DNA of 64,000 bases from a virus, in the IMG/VR virus record IMGVR_UViG_3300021964_000030, positions 24,850-88,849 of that record, one strand, 5' to 3'. Positions 15,741-24,474 of this stretch are shown piece by piece (within the stretch, counting starts at the first letter, position 1; each line of letters starts with the position of its first letter). Below the pieces are notes generated by a model. The model was given only the letters and a program-made list of their open reading frames with translations. It made no database searches and was not told where the DNA came from. Both the position numbers and the translations under genes were made by a program.

Positions 15741-17179
15741 TGGAAAACTTTAACGATTATTTTACAGTAAAAGAACAGACAGAGGATATACCTATACAGG
15801 ATATGCAAATTGTCATATTAGGTTATGGCGATGCTGATGGTACTTTTGCTAATTTACTTAAAAAAGTTGCAAAGAAAAAGAATATTTTCTGCGAACTTAT
15901 TGATGTCGATGAAGCCTTTATTGCAGATTCTGATGTTGAAATTGGTAAGGTAACTATTCAGAACTATGATGGAGAAGATAATTCATTAGATATAGAAACA
16001 AGTAATACACTTATTTTCGTACGAGGTGGAGCTGTGGAAAGTTTAACTTCACAATCACTAGTATCATCTTTACAAACAATCGGCTTTTTCTTAGTGAATG
16101 ATTTAGAAGCTATGATGTTATGTAGTAACAAGATGTCAAATGCTATTGCACTAGAAAGAAATAATATAAACATACCAAAAACATCTATTGTAAATAATGT
16201 TAAATCAATCGAAGATGCTCATAGAAGAATTGGTGGTAAATTTCCAGTAATTATTAAAACACTAACTGGTACTCAAGGCGTTGGTGTATCTAAAGTAAAT
16301 GATATGAGTTCATTAGTTTCGGTATGTCAATCATTATGGAAATACGATGCGTCTATTTTATTACAAGAATTTTTAGATGTAAGCTCTGATGTTCGTACAT
16401 TATTAGTAAATAATAAAATTATTGGTGCTGCTGAAAGAATAAGACAACGAGAAAATAAAGATTTTAGAAATAATGTTCATTTAGGGGCAGATACAAAGCC
16501 ATATAAATTGTCAGAAGAAGAAAAAGAATTAGTTATAAAGGCTGCAAGAAGTAGTGGAGCTTCATATTGTGGTGTTGACCATTGTGTATATAAAGGAAAA
16601 GCTTATATATTAGAAGTAAACGGTTCACCAGGTATTCGTTCACACTTTATGGGTTATGATTATAAAACACAAAAACCTACTAGGAAGATTTCTGATGAAG
16701 AAACAATAGAGAGTATATTAGACATATATTCAGATGAGAGAGCTAGGAGAGCTCTAATGAGACAAGAGGCAGGGTATATTGAGAGTATTAGATTAGAAGG
16801 TATGGAAAATGACCCTATTAGAGCGAAGTTTGATACTGGTAATAGTGCTTCTGCTACTATGTTACATGTCGATAGCATGGAAGCTGATGGTGATTATGTA
16901 AAATGGACCAAAAATGGTGCATCATTTAAGAGTGAAGTATTATATGTATCTGAACCAAAAAGAGGTTTAAAACCATTTGATAGAAGACCTGTAATAGAAC
17001 ACACAATTATATTTAACAACAAACGTTATAATGCAGAAATAGGATTATCTACCAAGGATACGGCATCCGAAATGTTAGTTAATCGTAAATTAATGACCAA
17101 ATTTAAGGTTGCAATTAACCCAAATAAACGCTTTATATTGAGCGATATTGTAGAGGCTAACGATTCGACCGACCATTAA
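15740..17179 (+). CDS. RimK-like ATP-grasp ligase fused to a RimB-like retropepsin domain
   Basis: 479 residues from ATG 15740 (TAATG with gp17; a GTG at 15722 is less likely). Residues about 30-310 form an ATP-grasp ligase of the RimK type: FPVIIKTLTGTQGVGV, then LLQEF and a terminal YILEVNGSPGIR metal-binding motif. Residues about 350-475 resemble the RimB / ATP-dependent zinc protease family, with DTG at 365-367 and a late IGLSTKDTASEMLVNRKLM segment. In bacteria RimK adds glutamates to ribosomal protein S6 and RimB trims them. A fused pair between terminase and tail sheath suggests either modification of a virion protein or of host ribosomes; the target is unknown. Confidence 0.75.
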   Translation: MENFNDYFTVKEQTEDIPIQDMQIVILGYGDADGTFANLLKKVAKKKNIFCELIDVDEAFIADSDVEIGKVTIQNYDGEDNSLDIETSNTLIFVRGGAVESLTSQSLVSSLQTIGFFLVNDLEAMMLCSNKMSNAIALERNNINIPKTSIVNNVKSIEDAHRRIGGKFPVIIKTLTGTQGVGVSKVNDMSSLVSVCQSLWKYDASILLQEFLDVSSDVRTLLVNNKIIGAAERIRQRENKDFRNNVHLGADTKPYKLSEEEKELVIKAARSSGASYCGVDHCVYKGKAYILEVNGSPGIRSHFMGYDYKTQKPTRKISDEETIESILDIYSDERARRALMRQEAGYIESIRLEGMENDPIRAKFDTGNSASATMLHVDSMEADGDYVKWTKNGASFKSEVLYVSEPKRGLKPFDRRPVIEHTIIFNNKRYNAEIGLSTKDTASEMLVNRKLMTKFKVAINPNKRFILSDIVEANDSTDH

Positions 17180-17200
17180 TGCTTATAAAATAGCAATTAT

Positions 17201-17208
17201 TATAAATA
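17201..17208 (+). promoter_or_regulatory. Late promoter for the tail sheath-tube operon
   Basis: Exact TATAAATA about 60 bp before gp18, with a near-match TATAAAAT at 17184. The leader carries an AGAGAGGA ribosome-binding site close to the ATG. Confidence 0.85.
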
Positions 17209-17267
17209 ATACTAGTGAATATACGTATTATGAAACTTATTAACTAACTCAAAGAGAGGATAAAGCG

Positions 17268-18965
17268 ATGGCATTTCAAGTATCACCAGGCGTTCAAGTC
17301 AAGGAAATTGACGCAACGAACGTGGTTCCAGCTGTTTCTACTAGTATTGGTGGATTCGCGGGAGCATTTGTCTGGGGTCCTGCAAAAGAGGTTGTAACCG
17401 TAGGTTCTGAAAACGAACTAGCTGAAAAGTTCGGTGCACCGATTGATGCAGACACAGCAAAACACTTTTTGAATGCGGCATCTTTTTTAAAGTATGGTAA
17501 CGCATTAAAAGTGGTTAGAGGAGTTGGAAGCACAGCAGTAAACGCTGTTTCCGGTACTACCGGACGACTCGTATCTAACGAAACAGAGTATGACCAAGCA
17601 ACATTGGCGTCTGCCACAGACGGTCCATGGATTGCTAAATACCCTGGCGCTATTGGTAATTCCCTTAAAGTAGAAGTTTGTACTAACGCAACTGCATTTT
17701 CAACTTGGACTCACGCAGGCCAATTTGAAGCAGCACCTGGTACATCCGATTACGTAAAAGGAAAAGGATTAGCAAGCGGCGCGGACGAAATGCATATAGC
17801 AGTAATTGATGAAGATGGACTATTTACTGGCACAAGAGGAACTGTATTAGAAACTTTTGGTTTCTTATCACAGGCTTCAGATGCTAAAGATAGCTCAGGC
17901 TCTTCATTATTTTACAAAGACGTCATTAATAATAAATCAGAATATATTTGGTGGGGAAGCCACGAAACAGATTTAACACAAGCTGGAGACACTGTACAAT
18001 CATTGATTGATGCATCGACTACTGCTTATACAACTGTTGATACTGTTTTTACTGACTCACTACAACACGGAGTATCTGATAACGCCCTAACTGCAGGCGA
18101 AGTATCGACTGCATTAGATTATTTAGCCGATGGTGAAACAGTAGATGTAAATTTATTGTTTGCAGCACCTGATGCTGATGGTGTAGATACTGTCGGAGAA
18201 AAACTGATTTCTATAGCCGAGGCAAGAAAAGATTGTATAGCATTCATTTCACCTCCTATAGACGATTCAACTGGAACAGACCCAGTTACTGACGTTGTAG
18301 CGTATGCAAATTTATTACCGTCAACATCTTACGCATCATTAGATAGTGGTGCTGTATATTTGTATGACAAATACAACGATGTATATAGATGGATTGGAAG
18401 TAACGGCCTGTGTGCAGGTCTTTGTGCTAACACTGATTCAGTAGCTGACGCATGGTTCTCACCAGCAGGTGTGAATAGAGGTCAATTACTAGGTGTAGCA
18501 AAATTAGCTTACAACCCAACTAAAGCTCAAAGAGACACACTTTATAAGGCAAGGATTAATCCATTAGTTTCTTTCCCAGGTCAAGGTACAATGCTTTTTG
18601 GTGATAAAACACTATTAAGTAGAGCATCAGCCTTTGATAGAATTAATGTAAGAAGGTTATTCATTGTTATAGAGAAAGCGATTTCAACAGCTGCTAAATC
18701 ACAACTATTTGAATTCAATGACGAATTCACAAGAGCTCAGTTTAGAAATTTACTAGAGCCATTCTTGAGAGATGTGAAAGGCAGAAGAGGAATTACAGAT
18801 TTCTTAGTGGTTTGCGATGAGTCAAACAATACCGGACAAGTAATAGATACAAATAGATTTGTAGCTGACATTTTTGTTAAGCCTGCAAGGTCTATTAACT
18901 TTATTACTCTTAATTTTATTGCAACAAGAACCGGAGTCGACTTTACTGAAGTCGCTGGCGGATAA
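17268..18965 (+). CDS. 18: Contractile tail sheath gp18
   Basis: 565 residues. Begins FQVSPGVQVKEIDATNVVPAV with GGFAGAF following, the standard sheath N-terminus. The C-terminal core has the INVRRLFIVIEKAI stretch and NFITLNFIATRTGVDFTE at the end, conserved in T4-like sheaths. Forms the contractile outer tube driving the tail tube through the envelope. The coding sequence uses more C-ending codons than most of the window, as expected for a highly expressed protein. Gp19 follows 12 bases later with its own AGGAG. Confidence 0.93.
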   Translation: MAFQVSPGVQVKEIDATNVVPAVSTSIGGFAGAFVWGPAKEVVTVGSENELAEKFGAPIDADTAKHFLNAASFLKYGNALKVVRGVGSTAVNAVSGTTGRLVSNETEYDQATLASATDGPWIAKYPGAIGNSLKVEVCTNATAFSTWTHAGQFEAAPGTSDYVKGKGLASGADEMHIAVIDEDGLFTGTRGTVLETFGFLSQASDAKDSSGSSLFYKDVINNKSEYIWWGSHETDLTQAGDTVQSLIDASTTAYTTVDTVFTDSLQHGVSDNALTAGEVSTALDYLADGETVDVNLLFAAPDADGVDTVGEKLISIAEARKDCIAFISPPIDDSTGTDPVTDVVAYANLLPSTSYASLDSGAVYLYDKYNDVYRWIGSNGLCAGLCANTDSVADAWFSPAGVNRGQLLGVAKLAYNPTKAQRDTLYKARINPLVSFPGQGTMLFGDKTLLSRASAFDRINVRRLFIVIEKAISTAAKSQLFEFNDEFTRAQFRNLLEPFLRDVKGRRGITDFLVVCDESNNTGQVIDTNRFVADIFVKPARSINFITLNFIATRTGVDFTEVAGG

Positions 18966-18977
18966 TAGGAGAATAAC

Positions 18978-19505
18978 ATGGCAATTTTAGGCATAGACGA
19001 TTTTAAATCGAAGCTAGTAGGGGGCGGTGCAAGACCCAACCTTTTCAAAGTAACATGTAATTTTCCAGGCTATGCACAGGGTGATGTAGAATTAACATCA
19101 TTTATGTGTAAGGCTGCTCAATTACCTGCATCCGTTCTTACCAATATCGAAGTTCCTTTTAGAGGAAGAAAACTAAACATGGCTGGCGATAGGTCTTTTG
19201 AACCTTGGACAATTACTGTTTATAACGATATCGATTTTGGTGTTAGAGACGCATTTGAAAGATGGAGCAATGGTATTAATGCACATAGTGCAAATACAGG
19301 GCTTGCAAACCCAACGGATTATATGGCTGATATGATTGTAGAACAATTAGATAACAGCGGTAATCCAGTTAAAAAATACGACTTTAGAGGAGCGTATCCA
19401 ACAAACATTGGAGCTATCGAATTAAGTTACGATGAAGCTTCAGCGATTGAAGAATTCACAGTAGAATTAAACATTCAATACTGGGAATCTAATACGACTT
19501 CGTAA
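18978..19505 (+). CDS. 19: Tail tube protein gp19
   Basis: 175 residues, the normal size. Contains the tube signature FRGRKLNMAGDR followed by WTITVYND, and ends with a beta-strand NIQYWES. Stacked hexamers of gp19 form the inner tube. Downstream is a late promoter and a hairpin before the portal gene, so gp18-gp19 may be expressed separately from the head genes. A second gp19-like gene lies at 24475. Confidence 0.92.
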   Translation: MAILGIDDFKSKLVGGGARPNLFKVTCNFPGYAQGDVELTSFMCKAAQLPASVLTNIEVPFRGRKLNMAGDRSFEPWTITVYNDIDFGVRDAFERWSNGINAHSANTGLANPTDYMADMIVEQLDNSGNPVKKYDFRGAYPTNIGAIELSYDEASAIEEFTVELNIQYWESNTTS

Positions 19506-19508
19506 GGT

Positions 19509-19516
19509 TATAAATA
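19509..19516 (+). promoter_or_regulatory. Late promoter upstream of the portal gene
   Basis: Exact TATAAATA just after the gp19 stop codon, 48 bp before gp20. Its last bases overlap the first copy of a 14-bp direct repeat. Confidence 0.8.
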
Positions 19517-19559
19517 ATATTTGAGGAGGGATTAATTTCCCTCCGATAATATTTGAGGA
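19514..19559 (+). promoter_or_regulatory. Hairpin between direct repeats in the portal leader
   Basis: ATAATATTTGAGGA occurs at 19514-19527 and again at 19546-19559. Between them GGAGGGA (19525-19531) pairs with TCCCTCC (19538-19544) around a 6-base loop. The hairpin would hide the first GAGGAGG while the second GAGGA remains free 5 bases before the gp20 ATG. There is no T-run, so it is not a classical terminator; it could protect the mRNA 5' end or set translation. Confidence 0.6.
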
Positions 19560-19564
19560 TAAAC

Positions 19565-21073
19565 ATGGCAGAATTTTTTGGTTTTGAAATAAAACGTAAA
19601 GGTTCAAACACAGGCGTAGATGCAGTTAGACCATCATTTGTACCTAATACAGATGAAGATGGTGCTGGTGTAATTCAAGCAGGTGGTCATTTTGGTGCTT
19701 ACCTAGATTTAGATGGTGACAAGGCTAAAAATGAAATTGAACTTATTTACAAATATAGAGATATAGCGTCACAGCCTGAGTGCGATGCCGCTATTGAAGA
19801 TATAGTGAATGAAGCTATTATTGGCGATAATGTAGAAGTTCCTGTTAGATTAGTTTTAGACCAAGTGGAAGCTTCGGATAAAATTAAAAAGACATTACAA
19901 GAAGAATTTCAACACTTATTAGGCTTATTAAACTTTAACCAATACGCGCACGATATTTTTAGAAGATGGTATGTTGATGGTAGATTACCATATCATATTA
20001 TTATTGATTCTGAAAATGCAAAAACTGGTATTAAAGAATTAAGATATATTGACCCTACTAAATTAAGAAAGGTCAAAGAAATCGAAGAGGAAGAAGACCC
20101 AAAGACTGGTGCAAAAATAATTAAGAAACAAAAAGAATATTTCTTATTTTCAGATAATAAAATGGGTCAAGCCAATCAGGGGTTAAAAATTCACCCCGAT
20201 GCTATTGCTTATGCAACATCTGGTGTATTAGACACAAGCAGAAAAAGAATTTTATCATATTTGCAAAAAGCAATTAAACCAGTTAACCAATTAAGAATGA
20301 TGGAAGATTCATTGGTTATCTACAGAATTTCAAGAGCTCCTGAAAGAAGAATATTCTATATCGATGTTGGTAACTTACCAAAAGGTAAAGCAGAAGAATA
20401 TTTGAAAAACATTATGGGTCAGTATAGAAACAAACTGATTTATGATGCTAAAACAGGAGATATTAAAGACGACAAGAAACATATGTCAATGTTAGAGGAC
20501 TTTTTCTTACCTCGTAGAGAAGGTGGAAGAGGAACAGAAATCTCAACATTACCTGGTGGCGAAAACCTAGGACAGATTGATGATATTATATACTTCCAAA
20601 AGAAACTATATAAATCATTAAATGTTCCAATGAATAGGTTAGAACAAGAAGCCCAGTTTAGTTTAGGTAGAGCTTCAGAAATAACCAGAGACGAAGTAAA
20701 GTTTAAAAAATTCATCGATAGATTAAGAAAAAGATTCTCAGATTTATTCATGCAACTATTAAGGACTCAATTATTGTTAAAAGGTATAATTACTAAAGAT
20801 GATTGGAATAGTTGGAAGAATCAGATTAGCTATAACTTTATCGAAGATAATTATTTTGCAGAGCTAAAACAAGCAGAAATCTGGAGAGAAAGATTTGATA
20901 TGTTAGGTGCTCTTGACGAATATGTGGGAACATTTATTTCTAATGAATGGGTTAGAAAAAATGTGTTACAATTTGATGATGAAGATATTAAAGATATTCA
21001 GAAACAAATTGATAAAGAGAAAAAGAGTGGAGACGATATGGCTCCTGACCCAGATGACCCACGTTGGGCATAG
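19565..21073 (+). CDS. 20: Portal vertex protein gp20
   Basis: 502 residues from ATG 19565 (an upstream TTG at 19553 is part of the ribosome-binding region). Conserved portal segments include RDIASQPECDAAIEDIVNEA, a RYIDPTKLRKV motif, VYRISRAPERR and a PLGR-like SLGRASEITRDEVKF stretch. Forms the dodecameric DNA channel and nucleates prohead assembly. Followed by the prohead core genes in T4 order. Confidence 0.95.
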   Translation: MAEFFGFEIKRKGSNTGVDAVRPSFVPNTDEDGAGVIQAGGHFGAYLDLDGDKAKNEIELIYKYRDIASQPECDAAIEDIVNEAIIGDNVEVPVRLVLDQVEASDKIKKTLQEEFQHLLGLLNFNQYAHDIFRRWYVDGRLPYHIIIDSENAKTGIKELRYIDPTKLRKVKEIEEEEDPKTGAKIIKKQKEYFLFSDNKMGQANQGLKIHPDAIAYATSGVLDTSRKRILSYLQKAIKPVNQLRMMEDSLVIYRISRAPERRIFYIDVGNLPKGKAEEYLKNIMGQYRNKLIYDAKTGDIKDDKKHMSMLEDFFLPRREGGRGTEISTLPGGENLGQIDDIIYFQKKLYKSLNVPMNRLEQEAQFSLGRASEITRDEVKFKKFIDRLRKRFSDLFMQLLRTQLLLKGIITKDDWNSWKNQISYNFIEDNYFAELKQAEIWRERFDMLGALDEYVGTFISNEWVRKNVLQFDDEDIKDIQKQIDKEKKSGDDMAPDPDDPRWA

Positions 21074-21079
21074 TAATCT

Positions 21080-21087
21080 TATAAATA
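21080..21087 (+). promoter_or_regulatory. Late promoter for the prohead core genes
   Basis: Exact TATAAATA 18 bp before the small core gene, with AGAAGGA as ribosome-binding site in the short leader. Confidence 0.85.
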
Positions 21088-21105
21088 ATACAGAAGGAAA
21101 AAATT

Positions 21106-21285
21106 ATGAATGTTGAAAATTTAATTAAAGCTTTAAATGATGGTGATAATGTAACAGCACAGAAGGAGTTTGAAACTTCTATGGGCCAAAAGATATCCGA
21201 CGCTCTGGATGCCAAAAAGATTGATATTGCATCAGGAATGGTAAATAGAGACGAGGTTATTACAAAAACCGCAGATAACGAATAA
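21106..21285 (+). CDS. Small prohead core protein, gp67-like
   Basis: 59 residues, helical and charged. The ATG has AGAAGGA 6-7 bases upstream and the stop overlaps the gp21 ATG (TAATG). T4 places the small core proteins gp67 and gp68 exactly here, between portal and protease. A segment MGQKISDALDAKKIDIASGM resembles the C-terminal helix of short core proteins in marine T4-like phages. I assign it mainly from position; sequence similarity to T4 gp67 itself is weak. Confidence 0.65.
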   Translation: MNVENLIKALNDGDNVTAQKEFETSMGQKISDALDAKKIDIASGMVNRDEVITKTADNE

Positions 21286-21941
21286 TGAAATTAATAGCAG
21301 AATATATCGATAGCGATTTAGAAGTTATCGAAGAAAAAGTAAACGGTAAAAAGTCACTTGCAATCGAAGGTGTATTTATGCAAGCGGACCAAAAGAACCG
21401 TAATGGCCGTATATACGAGAAAGGTATTCTCGAAGCGGCAGTCGACAAATATGTCAAAGAACAAGTAAAGACTGGTAGAGCGGTCGGTGAATTAAATCAC
21501 CCAGATGGACCGACTATCAATCTTGATAAAGTTTCACACAAAATTACAGACCTCAAATGGGAAGGAAGTAATGTTGTTGGAAAGGCTTCAATCTTAGACA
21601 CCCCTATGGGACAAATCGTAAAAGGTTTATTAGAGGGTGGAGTTAAGCTTGGGGTATCAAGTCGTGGTATGGGTAGTCTTGTGAATAAACGAGGTACAAC
21701 GTATGTAAATAACGACTTTCTATTAGCTACTGTTGATATTGTCCAGGACCCTAGTGCTCCTGAGGCATTTGTTAATGGTATTATGGAAGGCGTTGATTGG
21801 ATATGGGAAAACGGTGTATTAGTTCCACAAGAAATTGAAGAAATTGAGACTGAAATAACGAGAGCAAGGAAAGTAGGCGATTCAAACGTTGAAATCAAAG
21901 CATTCAAAAGTTTCCTCTCTAAACTAAACTCTAAAATATAG
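21285..21941 (+). CDS. 21: Prohead core protease gp21
   Basis: 218 residues. Herpesvirus-assemblin-type protease of the T4 gp21 family: GELNHPDGP carries the catalytic His, and GVSSRGMGS the catalytic Ser. It degrades the scaffold and trims head proteins after (Leu/Ile)-X-Glu, which matters for the capsid-targeting peptides near 59393-62700. The stop is followed by AGGAG and gp22. Confidence 0.93.
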   Translation: MKLIAEYIDSDLEVIEEKVNGKKSLAIEGVFMQADQKNRNGRIYEKGILEAAVDKYVKEQVKTGRAVGELNHPDGPTINLDKVSHKITDLKWEGSNVVGKASILDTPMGQIVKGLLEGGVKLGVSSRGMGSLVNKRGTTYVNNDFLLATVDIVQDPSAPEAFVNGIMEGVDWIWENGVLVPQEIEEIETEITRARKVGDSNVEIKAFKSFLSKLNSKI

Positions 21942-21950
21942 GAGAACGTT

Positions 21951-23072
21951 ATGTCACTCGAAGATGTAAAAAACGAAAATCTAGTCGAAGAGGATGTGGC
22001 TGAAGAGCTTCAAGAGGAAGAGCTCGTTGAAGATGAGAATTTAGACGAGGAATCTCTAGAAGAGGATAAGAAAAAGGAAGAAGTAGAAGAAGACGGACAC
22101 GAAGAAGAGGAAGAAGACGAAGAAGAAGAACATGAGTCTAAAGCCGAAGCTATTGCCGTTCCTAAAACTAAAGCCGGTGTTATCCAAGCTGCAGTCGAAA
22201 TCCTAAAGAAAGCTAGAAAAGAAGACGCGCAAAAACTCTTCTCCAAGATGACGAAAATGGATGAGTCAGAAGATGACGGTTCAGTAGGAAACGCTATTAA
22301 AAAAGCGCCTAAAGCTGTAGCACCTGGTGCTAAAGCAAAGGTTGAATCAACTGACTTTGACGAAGATTTAGATGCACTAATTTCAGAAGAAGCAACTCTT
22401 TCCGATGAATTCAAAGGAAAAGCAGGAGCTATTTTTGAAGCTGTGTTAACATCTAAACTTTCACAACACATCGAAAATCTTGATGCAGAGTATGCAAAAA
22501 ACCTAGAAGAAGAGGTATCTGAAATTCAATCAAACTTAGTAGAGAAGGTAGATTCATATCTTAACTATGTAGTTGAAAATTGGATGAAGGAAAATGAAGT
22601 CGCAGTAACTAATGGTTTAAGAACCGAAATTGCTGAAGAATTCATGACTTCTTTACAAACAGTGTTCAAAGAACATTATATTGAAGTTCCAGAAGGTAAA
22701 GTTGACCTTGTTGATGATTTATCAGAACAAGTTACTGAGCTAGAGGAGCAACTCAATAAATCCACAGATGATAATATTAAACTACATCAATCAGTTCAAG
22801 AATTTGAAAAGAACGAAGTAGTAAGAGAACAATCATCAGGGCTTGCTGAAACTGAAGCTGAAAAATTAGCATCATTAGTAGAAGATATTGAATTTGATAA
22901 CAGAGAATCTTTCGAAATGAAAGTTAAAACTGTTAAAGAATCATACTTCACTAAAGAAGTTAATGAAACAGCTGATGAAGTAGCTAGTGTTATTGGAGAA
23001 GATTCAATCGATATCGATTTATCAGACCCAATGGCTAGATACACACAAGCTATAACTAAATTTAATAAATAA
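21951..23072 (+). CDS. 22: Prohead scaffold core protein gp22
   Basis: 373 residues. The first 65 are extremely acidic, with runs of Glu and Asp, followed by helical segments with predicted coiled coil at about 260-300 (EQVTELEEQLNKS). This matches gp22 in marine myoviruses, the main internal scaffold that gp21 removes. Located directly between protease and major capsid genes. The acidic repeat creates a Ser-rich mirror frame on the other strand that is not a gene. Confidence 0.88.
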   Translation: MSLEDVKNENLVEEDVAEELQEEELVEDENLDEESLEEDKKKEEVEEDGHEEEEEDEEEEHESKAEAIAVPKTKAGVIQAAVEILKKARKEDAQKLFSKMTKMDESEDDGSVGNAIKKAPKAVAPGAKAKVESTDFDEDLDALISEEATLSDEFKGKAGAIFEAVLTSKLSQHIENLDAEYAKNLEEEVSEIQSNLVEKVDSYLNYVVENWMKENEVAVTNGLRTEIAEEFMTSLQTVFKEHYIEVPEGKVDLVDDLSEQVTELEEQLNKSTDDNIKLHQSVQEFEKNEVVREQSSGLAETEAEKLASLVEDIEFDNRESFEMKVKTVKESYFTKEVNETADEVASVIGEDSIDIDLSDPMARYTQAITKFNK

Positions 23073-23089
23073 CTATAGGGAAAACGAAA

Positions 23090-24403
23090 ATGTTTAATGC
23101 AGATTCACAATTAATAGAAAAATGGGGTCCTGTTTTAGAGCACGAAAGTGCACCTGAAATCAAGGACAGATATAAGAGAGCAGTAACAGCTCGCTTATTA
23201 GAAAACCAGGAAGTTGCCCTAAGACAAGAAGCAGCACATGCACAAGGTAATATGATTTCTGAAACAGCAGCTAACGCTACTGGTTCAAACGTATCAAACT
23301 TTGACCCTGTGCTTATCTCTCTTGTTAGAAGAGCAATGCCTAACTTAATCGCTTATGATATCTGTGGTGTTCAGCCAATGACTGGACCAACAGGATTAAT
23401 CTTTGCGATGAAATCAAAATACAGTACACAAGGTGGTACAGAAGCGTTATTTAACGAAGCTGATACTGACTTCTCAGGTACTGGTACTCATCAAGCTGAA
23501 CCAACAGGTTTGGGTGGTGTAACTGACGCTGATTCAGACGCAACAATCGCTGACGAAGCTGATACAGTTTCAACATTCGGTGCTGGTTTAGCTACAGCTG
23601 ATGCTGAAGCACTAGGTAACACTGGTGGTTCATTCGGCGAAATGGCTTTCTCAATCGAAAAAGCTACAGTAGAAGCTAAGTCAAGAGCTCTAAAAGCTGA
23701 GTACACAATGGAATTAGCACAAGACCTTAAAGCAATCCACGGGTTGGATGCTGAAGGCGAATTAGCAAATATCTTATCTTCTGAAATCCTTGCGGAAATC
23801 AATAGAGAAGTGGTTAGAACTATTCTAACAAAAGCTAAAATCGGTGCTACACAATCATCAACAGCAGTATCTGGTATCTTTGATGTCGCTACAGACTCAG
23901 ACGGCAGATGGATGGTTGAGAAATTTAAAGGCCTAATCATGCAACTCGAAAGAGAAGCTAACGTAATTGCTAAAGAAACAAGAAGAGGCAAAGGTAACTT
24001 TGTTATCGTTTCTTCAGACGTAGCTTCAGCTTTAGCAGCTGCTGGTCAAATGGATTACACACCTGCATTATCAACAGACTTAAATGTTGATGATACTGGT
24101 AACACTTTCGCTGGTGTTCTTAACGGTAAATTAAAGGTCTATATCGACCCTTATGCAACTGTTGACTTCGCTTGTGTAGGTTACAGAGGTTCAAATCCTT
24201 ATGACGCTGGTCTTTTCTACTGCCCATACGTACCTTTAACAATGGTTAAAGCAGTTGGGGAGAGTGATTTCCAACCAAGAATCGGATTCAAAACAAGATA
24301 TGGAATGCAACAAAACCCATTCGTGGGCGTAGCATCAGGAGCTGGTACAGACAGGTCTAACCCATACTTCAGAATCTTCAGAATTGATGACATCATGGTG
24401 TAA
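23090..24403 (+). CDS. 23: Major capsid protein gp23
   Basis: 437 residues. Contains the gp23 signatures LVRRAMPNLIAYDICGVQPM and GPTGLIFAM, plus AKSRALKAEYTMELAQDL and a final NPYFRIFRIDDIM. The N-terminal propeptide should be removed by gp21; an I-S-E site ending at residue 58 fits the (I/L)-X-E rule. Codon use shifts to C-ending triplets as expected for the most abundant virion protein. A strong terminator follows. Confidence 0.96.
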   Translation: MFNADSQLIEKWGPVLEHESAPEIKDRYKRAVTARLLENQEVALRQEAAHAQGNMISETAANATGSNVSNFDPVLISLVRRAMPNLIAYDICGVQPMTGPTGLIFAMKSKYSTQGGTEALFNEADTDFSGTGTHQAEPTGLGGVTDADSDATIADEADTVSTFGAGLATADAEALGNTGGSFGEMAFSIEKATVEAKSRALKAEYTMELAQDLKAIHGLDAEGELANILSSEILAEINREVVRTILTKAKIGATQSSTAVSGIFDVATDSDGRWMVEKFKGLIMQLEREANVIAKETRRGKGNFVIVSSDVASALAAAGQMDYTPALSTDLNVDDTGNTFAGVLNGKLKVYIDPYATVDFACVGYRGSNPYDAGLFYCPYVPLTMVKAVGESDFQPRIGFKTRYGMQQNPFVGVASGAGTDRSNPYFRIFRIDDIMV

Positions 24404-24431
24404 ACCTGGTTAATTAATCAGATTCATTTTA

Positions 24432-24458
24432 GAGGGGATTTTAAATCCCCTCTTTTTT
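24432..24458 (+). terminator. Intrinsic terminator after gp23
   Basis: GAGGGGATT pairs with AATCCCCTC around a 3-base loop and is followed by six T residues. It closes the head operon only 3 bases before the next late promoter. Confidence 0.9.
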
Positions 24459-24461
24459 GCT

Positions 24462-24469
24462 TATAAATA
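24462..24469 (+). promoter_or_regulatory. Late promoter giving a leaderless start for the gp19 paralogue
   Basis: TATAAATA, then 5 bp, then ATG at 24475. A terminator sits immediately upstream, so read-through is unlikely, and no Shine-Dalgarno sequence exists; the message should start at the ATG. Confidence 0.8.
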
Positions 24470-24474
24470 GATAT

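Noticed and set aside
22010-22471. Ser-rich minus-strand frame over gp22
   Set aside because: Mirror of the acidic scaffold region.
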